From: DATKRB01 sp036501425
GTDB taxonomy: Bacteria; Actinomycetota; Acidimicrobiia; Acidimicrobiales; RAAP-2
Length of the DNA: 64,000 nucleotides
Assembly (NCBI GenBank): GCA_036501425.1
Contig: DASYAI010000032.1
Coordinates: 62,001 to 126,000 of the forward strand
Direction of reading: 5' to 3'
The notes beneath the pieces are model-generated. The model saw only the letters and a program-made list of their open reading frames with translations. It did no database searches and was not told where the DNA came from. A program made the position numbers and the translations under genes. Positions 13,317 through 21,776 of the stretch are shown here, piece by piece (the first letter of the stretch is position 1; every line of letters begins with the position of its first letter).

Positions 13317-13369
13317 CGCTTCCGAAGGCGGGAGCGGTACGCGCTCGCCGCACCGACAAGGAGGCTGCC

Positions 13370-13975
13370 ACGCCTGCATTTCGTGGCGATCGACGTTCCG
13401 TCGCGGTCCTCTTCGACCGCGACGGAACGCTGGTCGTCGACCGCCCGTACAACGCCGACCCGCGGTCGGTCGTAGCGCTGCCCGGTGCCCGCCGGGCGTT
13501 GGACCGGTTGCGCGCCGCGGGGGTGGCGATCGGTGTCGTCTCGAACCAGAGCGGCGTCGCCCGCGGGCTCCTCACGCCCGACGACGTGGAGCGCGTCAAC
13601 CGGCGGGTGGCCGAGCTGGTCGGGCCGGTCGGAACGTGGCGATGGTGTCCCCACGGGCCGGCGGACGGTTGCGGCTGCCGCAAGCCCCGGGCCGGGCTGA
13701 TCCACCAGGCCGCCCTCGACCTCGGGGTCCGGGCCGACCGGTGCGTGGTGGTGGGAGACATCGGTTCGGACATGGGCGCCGCCCGCGCCGCCGGGGCAGC
13801 CGGGATCCTCGTCCCGACCGAGGTGACCCAGGTCGAGGAGATCGACGCCGCACCGCGGGTCGCGGCCGATCTGGGCGAAGCGGTGACGATGATCCTGCGC
13901 GGGCGCATGTCCGGAGGATCGGTCCGCCAGCGCCCGGCCCCGGCCGGCGCGCTGGTTCCCGGAGCGACCCGGTGA
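13370..13975 (+). CDS. gmhB: D,D-heptose-1,7-bisphosphate phosphatase-like HAD protein
   Basis: About 201 residues of the HAD-IIIA phosphatase family. It shows the nucleophile motif LFDRDGTLVVD, the GmhB-type zinc-binding loop WCPHGPADGCGCRKP and the motif IV segment VVGDIGSDMGAARAAGA. GmhB removes the C7 phosphate of D-glycero-D-manno-heptose 1,7-bisphosphate, between the two HldE steps; gmhA and hldE lie in the same operon. No in-frame ATG, GTG or TTG exists between the catalase stop and the DRDGT motif. The best candidate is ACG at 13370, 5 nt after a perfect AAGGAGG. Start 13370 is therefore provisional. Confidence 0.8.
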   Translation, partial: TPAFRGDRRSVAVLFDRDGTLVVDRPYNADPRSVVALPGARRALDRLRAAGVAIGVVSNQSGVARGLLTPDDVERVNRRVAELVGPVGTWRWCPHGPADGCGCRKPRAGLIHQAALDLGVRADRCVVVGDIGSDMGAARAAGAAGILVPTEVTQVEEIDAAPRVAADLGEAVTMILRGRMSGGSVRQRPAPAGALVPGATR

Positions 13976-15003
13976 AGCCGCACGTGCTGGTGGTCCGCCT
14001 CGACAACGCGGGCGACGTCCTCCTCGCCGGGCCCGCGGTGCGAGCCGTGGCTGCCGGTGCGTCCCGTGTCACGCTCCTCGTCAGCCCGCGCGGAGCGGCG
14101 GCGGCGCAGATGTTGCCCGGGACGAGCCACGTGGTCGTGCACGAAGCCGAGTGGATCGCCGCTACTCCGCCACAAGTCGAGCCCATCTCCGTCGAATGGC
14201 GGGTCGCCCAGCTGCGCGCGCTGGGCGTCGACCAGGCTGTGGTGCTCACCTCGTTCCACCAGAGCCCCCTTCCCGAGGCACTGCTCTTGAAGTTGGCGGG
14301 CGTGCCGGTCGTGGCCGCCACCTGCGTCGACTATCCCGGATCGCTCCTCGACGTCCGTCACCAGGTGCCCGACGACGTCCACGAGGTGGAGCGCTCGCTC
14401 TCGCTGGTCGCGCGGCTCGGGTACTCGCTCCCGCCGGACGACGACGGTTCGCTCCGGGTGCGGGCGGGCACCGACGTGGGGGAGGACCTGGCGGACGTGC
14501 TGCCGACGGGCGACTTCGTCGTCGTCCACCCGGGGGCGTCGATGCCCGCCCGGACGTGGGAACCGGCCCGGTTCGCCGCGCTGTGCACCGCACTCGTGGC
14601 GCGAGGCGAGCAGGTCCTCGTCACCGGTGGTCCCGACGAGAAGGACCTCACCGCGTCGGTTGCCGGATCCAGCGGTGCCGTCGATCTGGGCGGTCGGACC
14701 TCGCTGCGGGCACTGGCTGGCCTGCTGGCCCGGGCGGGAGCGATGGTGTGCGGGAACACCGGACCGGCTCACCTGGCGTCCGCGGTCGGTTGCCCGGTGG
14801 TCAGCCTCTTCGCGCCGACGGTCCCCGCCGTGCGGTGGCGGCCCTGGCGCGTCCCGCACGTGCTCCTCGGCGATCAAGACCTCGCCTGTGCGGGGTGTCG
14901 GGCGAGGAACTGCCCGAAAGAGGCCCATCCCTGCTTGACCGGCGTCGAGGTCGACGAGGTGTTGACGGCGATCGGAAGGATCCGCCGGAAAGGGCATCGC
15001 TGA
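13972..15003 (+). CDS. Glycosyltransferase family 9 (heptosyltransferase-like)
   Basis: 343 residues. GT9 enzymes transfer heptose from ADP-heptose to a lipid or glycan acceptor. Hallmarks are VVRLDNAGDVLLAGPAVRAV at the N-terminus, VVHPGASMPARTWEPARFA and the nucleotide-sugar region CGNTGPAHLASAVGCPVVSLFAPT, with the Cys-rich CAGCRARNCPKEAHPC near the end. The GTG start overlaps the stop of the phosphatase gene (GTGA). Neighbouring ADP-heptose genes support a heptosyltransferase role; acceptor unknown. Confidence 0.85.
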   Translation: MKPHVLVVRLDNAGDVLLAGPAVRAVAAGASRVTLLVSPRGAAAAQMLPGTSHVVVHEAEWIAATPPQVEPISVEWRVAQLRALGVDQAVVLTSFHQSPLPEALLLKLAGVPVVAATCVDYPGSLLDVRHQVPDDVHEVERSLSLVARLGYSLPPDDDGSLRVRAGTDVGEDLADVLPTGDFVVVHPGASMPARTWEPARFAALCTALVARGEQVLVTGGPDEKDLTASVAGSSGAVDLGGRTSLRALAGLLARAGAMVCGNTGPAHLASAVGCPVVSLFAPTVPAVRWRPWRVPHVLLGDQDLACAGCRARNCPKEAHPCLTGVEVDEVLTAIGRIRRKGHR

Positions 15004-15935
15004 TGCGGATCTTCCTGTGGCACGTCCACGGATCGTGGACGACGACGTTCGTCCAGGGGAAGCACGAGTACTTCGTGCCGGTGCTCCCCGATCGGCCGCC
15101 GGACGGCCTGGGGCGGGCCCGAACGTGGGAGTGGCCGTCGTCGGTGGTCGAGGTGTCCCTCGAGGAGGCAGGCAGCCTCGACGTCGACGTTCTCGTGCTC
15201 CAGCGGCCGAGCGAGCTGCACCACCTCGCGCGCCGGTGGCTGCGCCGGGTGCCGGGCCGTGACGTGCCCGCGATCTACCTCGAGCACAACTGCCCCGAGC
15301 TGCCGGTGACGTCGACGGACCACGTCGCCAAGGACCGCAAGGACGTCGTGGTGGTGCACGTGACCCATTTCAACGACCTCTTCTGGGACACCGGCGTGAC
15401 CCGTCGCCGGGTGATCGAGCACGGCGTCGTCGATCCGGGCCTGCGCTACTCGGGCGATCTGCCCCGCGCCGCGGTCGTGGTGAACGAGCCGCTGCGACGC
15501 GGTCGGGCGGTGGGCCAGGACCTCTACGACGACTTCCGCCGCACGATCCCACTCGATCTGTTCGGGATGGCCACCGAGCCGTTGGGAGGCGTCGATCTTC
15601 CCCAGGCCGCGATGTTCGACGAAGCGGCACGGCGCCGCGTCTACCTCCACCCGGTCCGCTGGACGTCGCTCGGCCTGTCGTTGATCGAGGCCATGCAGCT
15701 CGGCATGCCGGTGATCGCGCTCGGTACGACCGAGGTGGTCGACGCGGTGCCGCCCGGTGCCGGGGTGGTGTCCAACCGCTTGGACGTGCTGCACGCGGCG
15801 CTCCGACGGCTCTGCGAGGAACCCGAGGAAGCGGCCGAGATGGGCAGGATCGCCCGCCGGTCGGCTCTCGGGCGGTTCGGCCTGGCGCGATTTCTGAGCG
15901 ACTGGGACGCGGTGCTGGAGGAGGTCACGGCATGA
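15003..15935 (+). CDS. Glycosyltransferase, GT4-like C-terminal half
   Basis: 310 residues. The start overlaps the previous stop by one base (TGATG). The C-terminal half has the GT-B donor-site pattern (VYLHPVRWTSLGLSLIEAMQLGMPVIALGTTEVVDAVP). The N-terminal half (FLWHVHGSWTTTFVQGKHEYFVPV, then IYLEHNCPELPVTSTDHVAKDRKDVVVVHVTHFNDLFWDTG) is a distinctive acceptor domain seen in actinobacterial glycan loci. It probably adds one sugar of the operon's glycan; donor and acceptor are unknown. Confidence 0.75.
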   Translation: MRIFLWHVHGSWTTTFVQGKHEYFVPVLPDRPPDGLGRARTWEWPSSVVEVSLEEAGSLDVDVLVLQRPSELHHLARRWLRRVPGRDVPAIYLEHNCPELPVTSTDHVAKDRKDVVVVHVTHFNDLFWDTGVTRRRVIEHGVVDPGLRYSGDLPRAAVVVNEPLRRGRAVGQDLYDDFRRTIPLDLFGMATEPLGGVDLPQAAMFDEAARRRVYLHPVRWTSLGLSLIEAMQLGMPVIALGTTEVVDAVPPGAGVVSNRLDVLHAALRRLCEEPEEAAEMGRIARRSALGRFGLARFLSDWDAVLEEVTA

Positions 15936-17140
15936 GAATCGCAATGGTGTCCGAGCACGCCAGCCCGCTCAGCGGCATCGGGGGCGAGGACGCCGGGGGT
16001 CAGAACGTCCACGTGGACAGCCTGGCGCGCCAGCTGGCCGCCCGGGGCGACTCGGTGGTCGTGCACACCCGGCGCGACGACGCCCGGCTCCCCCGGCGGG
16101 TACCGCTCGGGCCCGGGGTCTGGGTGGACCACGTCGACGCCGGCCCGCCGATCGCGCTGGCCAAGGACGATCTGCTCCCGTTGATGGGCGAGTTCGCCGC
16201 CGATCTCCGGCGGCTCTGGTCCGCCGAACCGCCCGACGTCGTGCACGCCCACTTCTGGATGTCCGCGCTGGCGGCGATCGACGCCGCATCGGACCTCGAG
16301 ATCCCCGTTGTGGTCACGTTCCACGCCCTCGGCGTGGAGAAGCGCCGCCATCTGCGAGGGCTCGATCCCAGCCCGCCCGAGCGCGTCGCCCTCGAGAGCG
16401 GGATCGCCGAATCGGCGCATCTGGTGGTGGCCACGTCCGAGGCGGAGGTCCTCGAGCTGGCGGCCATGGGCGCGGTTACCCGGCAGACCGTCGTGATCCC
16501 CTGCGGCGTCGACGTCGCCACCTTCTGCCCCGGGGGCACGAGGGCGGCCCGCCGGGGCGGCCTGCACCGCCTCGTCGTGGCGGGCCGGCTCGTCGAGCGC
16601 AAGGGCATCGAGGACGTGATCGAGGCATTGGCCCTCCTGCCCGGGGTGGAGCTGCTGGTGGCCGGGGGCAGCGACCGCGACGAGCTCGTCCACGACGCGA
16701 ACGCCCGTCGCCTGGTGGCGCGGGCCCGCCGGGCCGGGGTGGCCGACCGGGTACAGCTGCTCGGTCGGGTGCCCCACCGCCGGATGCCGCCGTTGCTGCG
16801 ATCGGCCGACGTGGTGGTGTGCGCGCCGTGGTACGAGCCCTTCGGCATGGTCGCCGCCGAGGCGATGGCCTGTGGCCGACCGGTGGTCGCTTCCTCGGTC
16901 GGAGGGCTACGCGAGACCGTCGTCGACGGGGAGACCGGCTGGCTCGTCGCGCCGCACGATCCGGCCGCGATCGCGGCGGCGGTCCGCCGGTGCGTCGACG
17001 AGCCCGAGCTGGCCGAGGCGATGGGAGCTCGGGGCGCCCGGCGCGCCCGGTCCCGCTACTCGTGGGAGCAGGTGGCCGACTCGACCCGATCCGCCTACGC
17101 CGAGCTCACCCAGCGGACCCCCATCGGTCGCCAGCCATGA
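15932..17140 (+). CDS. Glycosyltransferase family 4
   Basis: 402 residues, retaining GT-B glycosyltransferase. The N-terminus MVSEHASPLSGIGGEDAGGQNVHVDSLARQLAARGDSV carries the Gly-rich loop of GT4 enzymes. The C-terminal donor-binding segment is CAPWYEPFGMVAAEAMACGRPVVASSVGGLRETVVDGETGWLV, with the E-x7-E motif. It overlaps neighbours on both sides by 4 bp (ATGA). It is inferred to extend the glycan built by this operon. Confidence 0.87.
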   Translation: MRIAMVSEHASPLSGIGGEDAGGQNVHVDSLARQLAARGDSVVVHTRRDDARLPRRVPLGPGVWVDHVDAGPPIALAKDDLLPLMGEFAADLRRLWSAEPPDVVHAHFWMSALAAIDAASDLEIPVVVTFHALGVEKRRHLRGLDPSPPERVALESGIAESAHLVVATSEAEVLELAAMGAVTRQTVVIPCGVDVATFCPGGTRAARRGGLHRLVVAGRLVERKGIEDVIEALALLPGVELLVAGGSDRDELVHDANARRLVARARRAGVADRVQLLGRVPHRRMPPLLRSADVVVCAPWYEPFGMVAAEAMACGRPVVASSVGGLRETVVDGETGWLVAPHDPAAIAAAVRRCVDEPELAEAMGARGARRARSRYSWEQVADSTRSAYAELTQRTPIGRQP

Positions 17141-17757
17141 CGCCGACCGAGCACCTGGCAGCCACCCGGACGGCCCTGGCGTCGCTGGACGCCCAGCTGG
17201 GGCGGCTGGCGTCCATCGGGCAGCGGCTGGCCGAGGTGCTGGGGCGTGGGGGTCGCTGCCTGGTGGTGGGCAACGGCGGGAGCGCGGCGGAGGCCCAGCA
17301 CTTCACCGCCGAGCTGGTCGGCCGGTACGGCGCCGACCGCCGGCCCCTCAGCGCGCTGGCCCTGCACGCGGAGACCTCGTCGCTGACGGCGATCACCAAC
17401 GACTTCGGGGCGTCGTGGGCGTTCGCTCGCCAGGTCGAGGCGCACGGCAGGGCCGGCGACGCGCTGGTCGCGCTCTCGACCTCGGGACGCAGCGCCAACG
17501 TTCTCGAAGCGATCCGCCGTGCCCGCTCGTGCGAGCTGTGGACCATCGGCCTGACCGGATCGCTTCGATGCCCGATGGCCGAGCTCGTGGACGACCTCGT
17601 CGCGGTCGAAGGGCCGGCGTTCGCGGTCCAAGAAGCCCACCTGGTCGCGCTCCACCTGCTCTGCGAGTCGATCGACGAGGTGCTCGCGCCGGACCGCACG
17701 TCGGCCCGGGTCCCGCGTCGTGCGGCGCGGGGCGATGCCGAGGCGGCCCGACGATGA
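17137..17757 (+). CDS. gmhA: Sedoheptulose-7-phosphate isomerase
   Basis: 206-residue SIS-domain protein that converts sedoheptulose 7-phosphate to D-glycero-D-manno-heptose 7-phosphate, the first step of nucleotide-activated heptose synthesis. Visible: the phosphate-binding NGGSAAEAQHFTAELVGRY (metal-binding His and Glu), TSSLTAITNDFGASWAFARQVE, the SIS loop ALSTSGRSANVLEAI and the C-terminal Gln/His pair in VQEAHLVALHLLCESID. The ATG overlaps the previous stop, and its stop overlaps hldE (ATGA both sides). Confidence 0.92.
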   Translation: MTPTEHLAATRTALASLDAQLGRLASIGQRLAEVLGRGGRCLVVGNGGSAAEAQHFTAELVGRYGADRRPLSALALHAETSSLTAITNDFGASWAFARQVEAHGRAGDALVALSTSGRSANVLEAIRRARSCELWTIGLTGSLRCPMAELVDDLVAVEGPAFAVQEAHLVALHLLCESIDEVLAPDRTSARVPRRAARGDAEAARR

Positions 17758-19127
17758 GCCGGGTGCTGGTGGTCGGCGACGCGCTGCTGGACCGGGACGT
17801 CGAGGGTGCGACGACCCGCCTGGCACCCGACGCCCCGGTTCCCGTCCTCGACGAGGCGGACGTCCGCACCAGGCCCGGCGGGGCCGCCCTGGCCGCCGTG
17901 CTGGCCGCGTCGTTCGGTGACGAGGTCGTGCTCGTCAGCCCGATCGGCGACGACGGCCCGGGAGAGGAGCTCAGGAGCCTCCTCGAGCGCCGGGGGGTGG
18001 ACGTCGTGCGCTGGTCGGGCGGCGGGGCGACCCCGGAGAAGATCCGGTTCCGCTCGGGGGGCCAGGCGCTGCTCCGGCTCGACCGCTCGAGCCGGCCCGC
18101 CGTGGTGACGCCGGTCCCCCCCGAGGCGGTCGCTGCCGCGTCGGAGGCCGACGTGGTGCTGGTGGCGGACTACGGCCGGGGGGTGACCGGGCAGGCCGAG
18201 CTTCGTCGGGCGATCGGCTCGGGCCGGGCGCCGGTGGTCTGGGACCCCCATCCTCGGGGCGCCTCGCCGGTGCGCGCCGCGCTGCTGGTGACGCCCAACC
18301 TGGCCGAGCTGCCCGGCGACGGCGGCGCCGAGCCGGCCGGTGACGGCGGCGGCGGCGACCTGCGAGCACGAGCCGACCGGGCCGAGCGGGCCCGGTCCCG
18401 CTGGGGGGCCAAGGGAGTCGCCGTCACCATGGGGTCCGCCGGGGCCTTCCACGTGGACGGCGCCGGCCCCCCGCTGGTGGTGCCGGCGCGGCCGTTGGTG
18501 GGCGGCGACCCGTGCGGCGCAGGAGATTGCTTCGCTGCCGCCGCCGCCTCGGTGGTGGGTCGCGGGGGCCTCGGCTCCGAGGCGGTCGTGAGCGCGGTCG
18601 CTGCGGCGACCGCCTTCGTCGCCAACGGCGGCGCCGCCGGCTGGGCGCGCTTCGAGCCGGTCGACGGCGTGCGGCGCCCCGAGGATGCGGTGGAACTGGC
18701 CCGGCAGGTCCAATCCCGCGGTGGCAAGGTGGTCGCCACCGGCGGCTGTTTCGACATCCTCCACGCCGGTCACCTGGCGTCGTTGCGGGCCATGCGGCAG
18801 CTGGGCGACTGCCTGGTGGTGTGCCTGAACTCCGACGTGTCGGTACGGGCGCTGAAGGGAGCCGACCGGCCGGTGGTCGGGCAATCGGACCGGGCCGAGG
18901 CGCTGCGGGCGCTCGGGTGCGTCGACGCCGTGGTCCTCTTCGACGAGCCGACCCCGGCGCGGCTCCTCGAGGGGCTGCGGCCGGACATCTTCGCCAAGGG
19001 CGACGACTACGGCGGTCGGGCGATCCCCGAGCAGGCGGTGCTCGACCGCTGGGGCGGCCAATGCGTGACGGTGCCCTATCTGGCCGGGTACTCGACGAGC
19101 CGCCTGGTCCGTGGGAGCGTCCGGTGA
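17754..19127 (+). CDS. hldE: Bifunctional heptose kinase / ADP-heptose synthase
   Basis: 457 residues, close to E. coli HldE. Residues 1-~315 form a PfkB/ribokinase-type domain (VVGDALLDRDVEGATTRLAPDAPVPVL, GGAALAAVLAASFGDEV, catalytic GDPCGAGDCFAAAAA), which makes heptose 1,7-bisphosphate. Residues ~330-457 form a nucleotidyltransferase (VVATGGCFDILHAGHLASLRAMRQLGD with HxGH, and FAKGDDYGG), which makes ADP-D-glycero-D-manno-heptose. With GmhA and the GmhB-like protein the pathway to ADP-D,D-heptose is complete. No HldD epimerase is seen here. Confidence 0.92.
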   Translation: MSRVLVVGDALLDRDVEGATTRLAPDAPVPVLDEADVRTRPGGAALAAVLAASFGDEVVLVSPIGDDGPGEELRSLLERRGVDVVRWSGGGATPEKIRFRSGGQALLRLDRSSRPAVVTPVPPEAVAAASEADVVLVADYGRGVTGQAELRRAIGSGRAPVVWDPHPRGASPVRAALLVTPNLAELPGDGGAEPAGDGGGGDLRARADRAERARSRWGAKGVAVTMGSAGAFHVDGAGPPLVVPARPLVGGDPCGAGDCFAAAAASVVGRGGLGSEAVVSAVAAATAFVANGGAAGWARFEPVDGVRRPEDAVELARQVQSRGGKVVATGGCFDILHAGHLASLRAMRQLGDCLVVCLNSDVSVRALKGADRPVVGQSDRAEALRALGCVDAVVLFDEPTPARLLEGLRPDIFAKGDDYGGRAIPEQAVLDRWGGQCVTVPYLAGYSTSRLVRGSVR

Positions 19128-20119
19128 GCGGGCGCACCGTGGTCGTCCTGCGGGCGCTGGGCCTGGGTGACTACCTGACCGGTCTTCCGGCGCTCCGGGC
19201 GATCCGCCGGGCGTTCCCCGAGCACCGCGTGGTGCTGCTGGCGCCGGAGTGGCTCCGGCCCCTGGTCGACGCCACCGCGCCGGTCGACGAGCTGCGCTCC
19301 CACCCCGGTCTCGTCGCGGTGCCCGCCGACCTGCACCACGCCGACGTGGCCGTCGACCTCCACGGTCGGGGGCCGCTCAGCCAGCCGCTCCTCGCCGACG
19401 CGGCGCCCCGCCGCCTGGTCTGCTTCGCCCATCCCGAGCTCGCCTTTACCGGGGGCGGGGCGCGCTGGGAGGCGGACGAGCACGAGGTGCTCCGGTGGTG
19501 CCGCATGCTCGAGCACGCCGCGATCCCGAGCGCGCCCCACGACCTGTACTTCGAGCCACCGCCGCCCGAGCTGGTGCCGGGGCTGCTGGGCGCGACGGTC
19601 CTGCATCCCGGCGCCTCGAGCGCGGCGCGCCGGTGGCCGCCCGACCGCTTCGTGGAGGTGGGCCGGCACCTCCACGAAGCGGGCCACGCCCTGGTGGTCA
19701 GCGGAGGGTCGGGCGAGCGCCCCCTGGTCGACCGGATCGTGGGCGAGCTGGGCGTACCGGTGCGCCGGTTCGTGGGCCGGACGACGCTGGAGCTGGCGGC
19801 GCTGGTCGGGCACGCCCGGCTCGTCGTCGCCGGCGACACCGGGGTGGCGCACCTGGCCACCGCGACCCGGGTGCCGTCGGTGGTGCTGTTCGGCCCCGTG
19901 TCACCGCGGCACTGGGGACCCCCGGAGGACGCCGGGTCCCACGCCGCGCTGTGGGCGGGGAGGACCGGCGACCCCCACGGGACGGTGGTCGATCCGGGAC
20001 TGCTCGACATCGGCCCGGCCGAGGTGATCCAGGCGATCGACCGGATCTCGGTCGCGCCGAACCGACGGGCCGAACCGGCGCTCGTCGGGCCCGCCGGGCC
20101 CGGCGTGGGAGGAGGATGA
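19124..20119 (+). CDS. Glycosyltransferase family 9 (second heptosyltransferase-like)
   Basis: 331 residues, GTG start overlapping the hldE stop. GT9 pattern: VVLRALGLGDYLTGLPALRAIRRAFPEHRVVLLAPEW at the start, TVLHPGASSAARRWPPDRFVEVGRHL, and VVAGDTGVAHLATATRVPSVVLFGPVSPRHWGPP. Placed directly after hldE it most likely uses ADP-heptose. It is the second GT9 in the operon, so the glycan may contain at least two heptoses. Confidence 0.87.
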   Translation: MSGRTVVVLRALGLGDYLTGLPALRAIRRAFPEHRVVLLAPEWLRPLVDATAPVDELRSHPGLVAVPADLHHADVAVDLHGRGPLSQPLLADAAPRRLVCFAHPELAFTGGGARWEADEHEVLRWCRMLEHAAIPSAPHDLYFEPPPPELVPGLLGATVLHPGASSAARRWPPDRFVEVGRHLHEAGHALVVSGGSGERPLVDRIVGELGVPVRRFVGRTTLELAALVGHARLVVAGDTGVAHLATATRVPSVVLFGPVSPRHWGPPEDAGSHAALWAGRTGDPHGTVVDPGLLDIGPAEVIQAIDRISVAPNRRAEPALVGPAGPGVGGG

Positions 20120-20120
20120 G

Positions 20121-21776
20121 ATGGCGGTCGTTCTCGGCATCAACGCCGTGTTCCACGACCCTGCCGCTGCCCTGGTGGTGGACGGACGGGTCGTGGCCGC
20201 GGCAGAAGAGGAGCGGTTCAGCCGCCGCAAGCACGGCAAGATCGCCGTGCCGTTCTCCACCTGGGAGCTTCCCGAACGAGCCATCGCCTTCTGCCTCGAC
20301 GCGGCCCAGGTCGGCGCCCAGGACCTCGACGCCATCGCCTACTCCTACGACCCGGACCTCGTCGGTGAGCGGCCCGGGCTCTGCGACGACGGGTGGGAGC
20401 AGCTGCGCACCCTCTACGCGCGCGAGGCCCCGGGCTTCTTGCGGAGCGTGATCGGACGGTTCGACGCCGACCGATTCCGCTGGGTCCCGCACCACCACGC
20501 CCACGCGGCCTCGGCCTACCTGGCGGCGCCGTTCGCGCAGAGCGACGTCATGGTGCTCGACGGACGGGGGGAGCGTGGCTCGGCCCTGTTCGGCAGCTAC
20601 CGCTCGGGGACATTCGAGGTGCTGGCCACCCAGCGGCTCCCGCACTCGCTCGGCCTGCTCTACGAAGAGCTCACCGTCCACCTCGGCTTCCAACGTTCGT
20701 CGGACGAGTACAAGGTGATGGCACTGGCCTCCTACGGCCGCCCGAGGTTCCTGGCAGACCTGCGCCGCGCCATCGTGCACGACGGATCCGGGGGATTCTG
20801 TGCCGGCCCGCTGGCCTTCGCGCAGCTCGCCCCGCCACGGGCGGCCGGTGAGGACTTCGAGGAGGCCCACGCCGACCTGGCGGCGAGCGTGCAGCGACGG
20901 CTCGAGGAGGTGATCCTCGATCTGGCGGCCTGGCTGCACGGCCGGACCGGATGCCCCGACCTGACCATCGCCGGTGGGGTGGGGCTCAACTGCGTCGCCA
21001 ACTCGCGCCTGTGGGCCGAGGGTCCCTACGAGCACGTCTGGGTCCAGCCGGCGGCAGGCGACGCCGGCACCGCGCTCGGCGCCGCCCTTCTGACGGCGTC
21101 GTCCCTGGGTGACCCGGTGGTCCCGATGACCACGGCGGCCCTGGGGCCCAGCTGGGACGACGAGGAGATCGAGCAGGTGCTGGTGAAGGCCCGGGTGCCC
21201 TTCAGCCGACCGACGGACCTGGCGGCCGCCGTGGCCGGGCGGCTGTCGACCGGGGCCATCGTCGGCTGGTACGAAGGCCGCAGCGAGTTCGGTCCCCGGG
21301 CCTTGGGGCACCGGAGCCTTCTGGCCGACCCTCGGGACCGGTCCAACCTCGAGCGCCTCAACGACGTGAAGGGACGTGAGCAGTTCCGCCCGGTGGCGCC
21401 GATCGTGCTCGCCGAGCGGGCGGGCGAGATCTTCGACGGCCCGCTGCCCAGTCCCTACATGCTCTTCGTGCACCGGGTGCGGGAGGATTGGCGGCACCGG
21501 ATACCGGCCGTGGTCCACGTGGACGGCACCGCTCGGGCCCAGACGGTGGACCGGGCCGAGGAGCCCCGGATCGCCGCCCTGCTGGATGCCTTCGGCGCCC
21601 GGACCGGCGTGCCCGTGCTGGTCAACACCAGCTTCAACACCGCCGGGCGGCCGATGGTCGACAGCCCGAACGACGCGCTCGAGCTGTTCGGATCGGCGCC
21701 CCTCGAGCTCCTCGTCCTCGGCCCGTTCGTGGTCGACCGTCGCTCCTTTGCCGGCGCCGCCGGCCCCGACCAGTGA
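20121..21776 (+). CDS. Carbamoyltransferase, NodU/CmcH/TobZ family
   Basis: 551 residues. The family transfers carbamoyl from carbamoyl phosphate, through carbamoyl-AMP, to a hydroxyl group. The Kae1-like N-terminal domain has GINAVFHDPAAALVVDG, the metal-binding HHHAHAASA and VMVLDGRGE. The C-terminal YrdC-like domain has GWYEGRSEFGPRALGHRSLLADPR and VLVNTSFNTAGRPMVDSPNDA. The start is 1 bp past the previous stop, with GGAGGA just upstream. Its place between heptosyltransferases and UDP-sugar genes suggests carbamoylation of a glycan sugar, possibly heptose as in some LPS cores. Confidence 0.88.
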   Translation: MAVVLGINAVFHDPAAALVVDGRVVAAAEEERFSRRKHGKIAVPFSTWELPERAIAFCLDAAQVGAQDLDAIAYSYDPDLVGERPGLCDDGWEQLRTLYAREAPGFLRSVIGRFDADRFRWVPHHHAHAASAYLAAPFAQSDVMVLDGRGERGSALFGSYRSGTFEVLATQRLPHSLGLLYEELTVHLGFQRSSDEYKVMALASYGRPRFLADLRRAIVHDGSGGFCAGPLAFAQLAPPRAAGEDFEEAHADLAASVQRRLEEVILDLAAWLHGRTGCPDLTIAGGVGLNCVANSRLWAEGPYEHVWVQPAAGDAGTALGAALLTASSLGDPVVPMTTAALGPSWDDEEIEQVLVKARVPFSRPTDLAAAVAGRLSTGAIVGWYEGRSEFGPRALGHRSLLADPRDRSNLERLNDVKGREQFRPVAPIVLAERAGEIFDGPLPSPYMLFVHRVREDWRHRIPAVVHVDGTARAQTVDRAEEPRIAALLDAFGARTGVPVLVNTSFNTAGRPMVDSPNDALELFGSAPLELLVLGPFVVDRRSFAGAAGPDQ

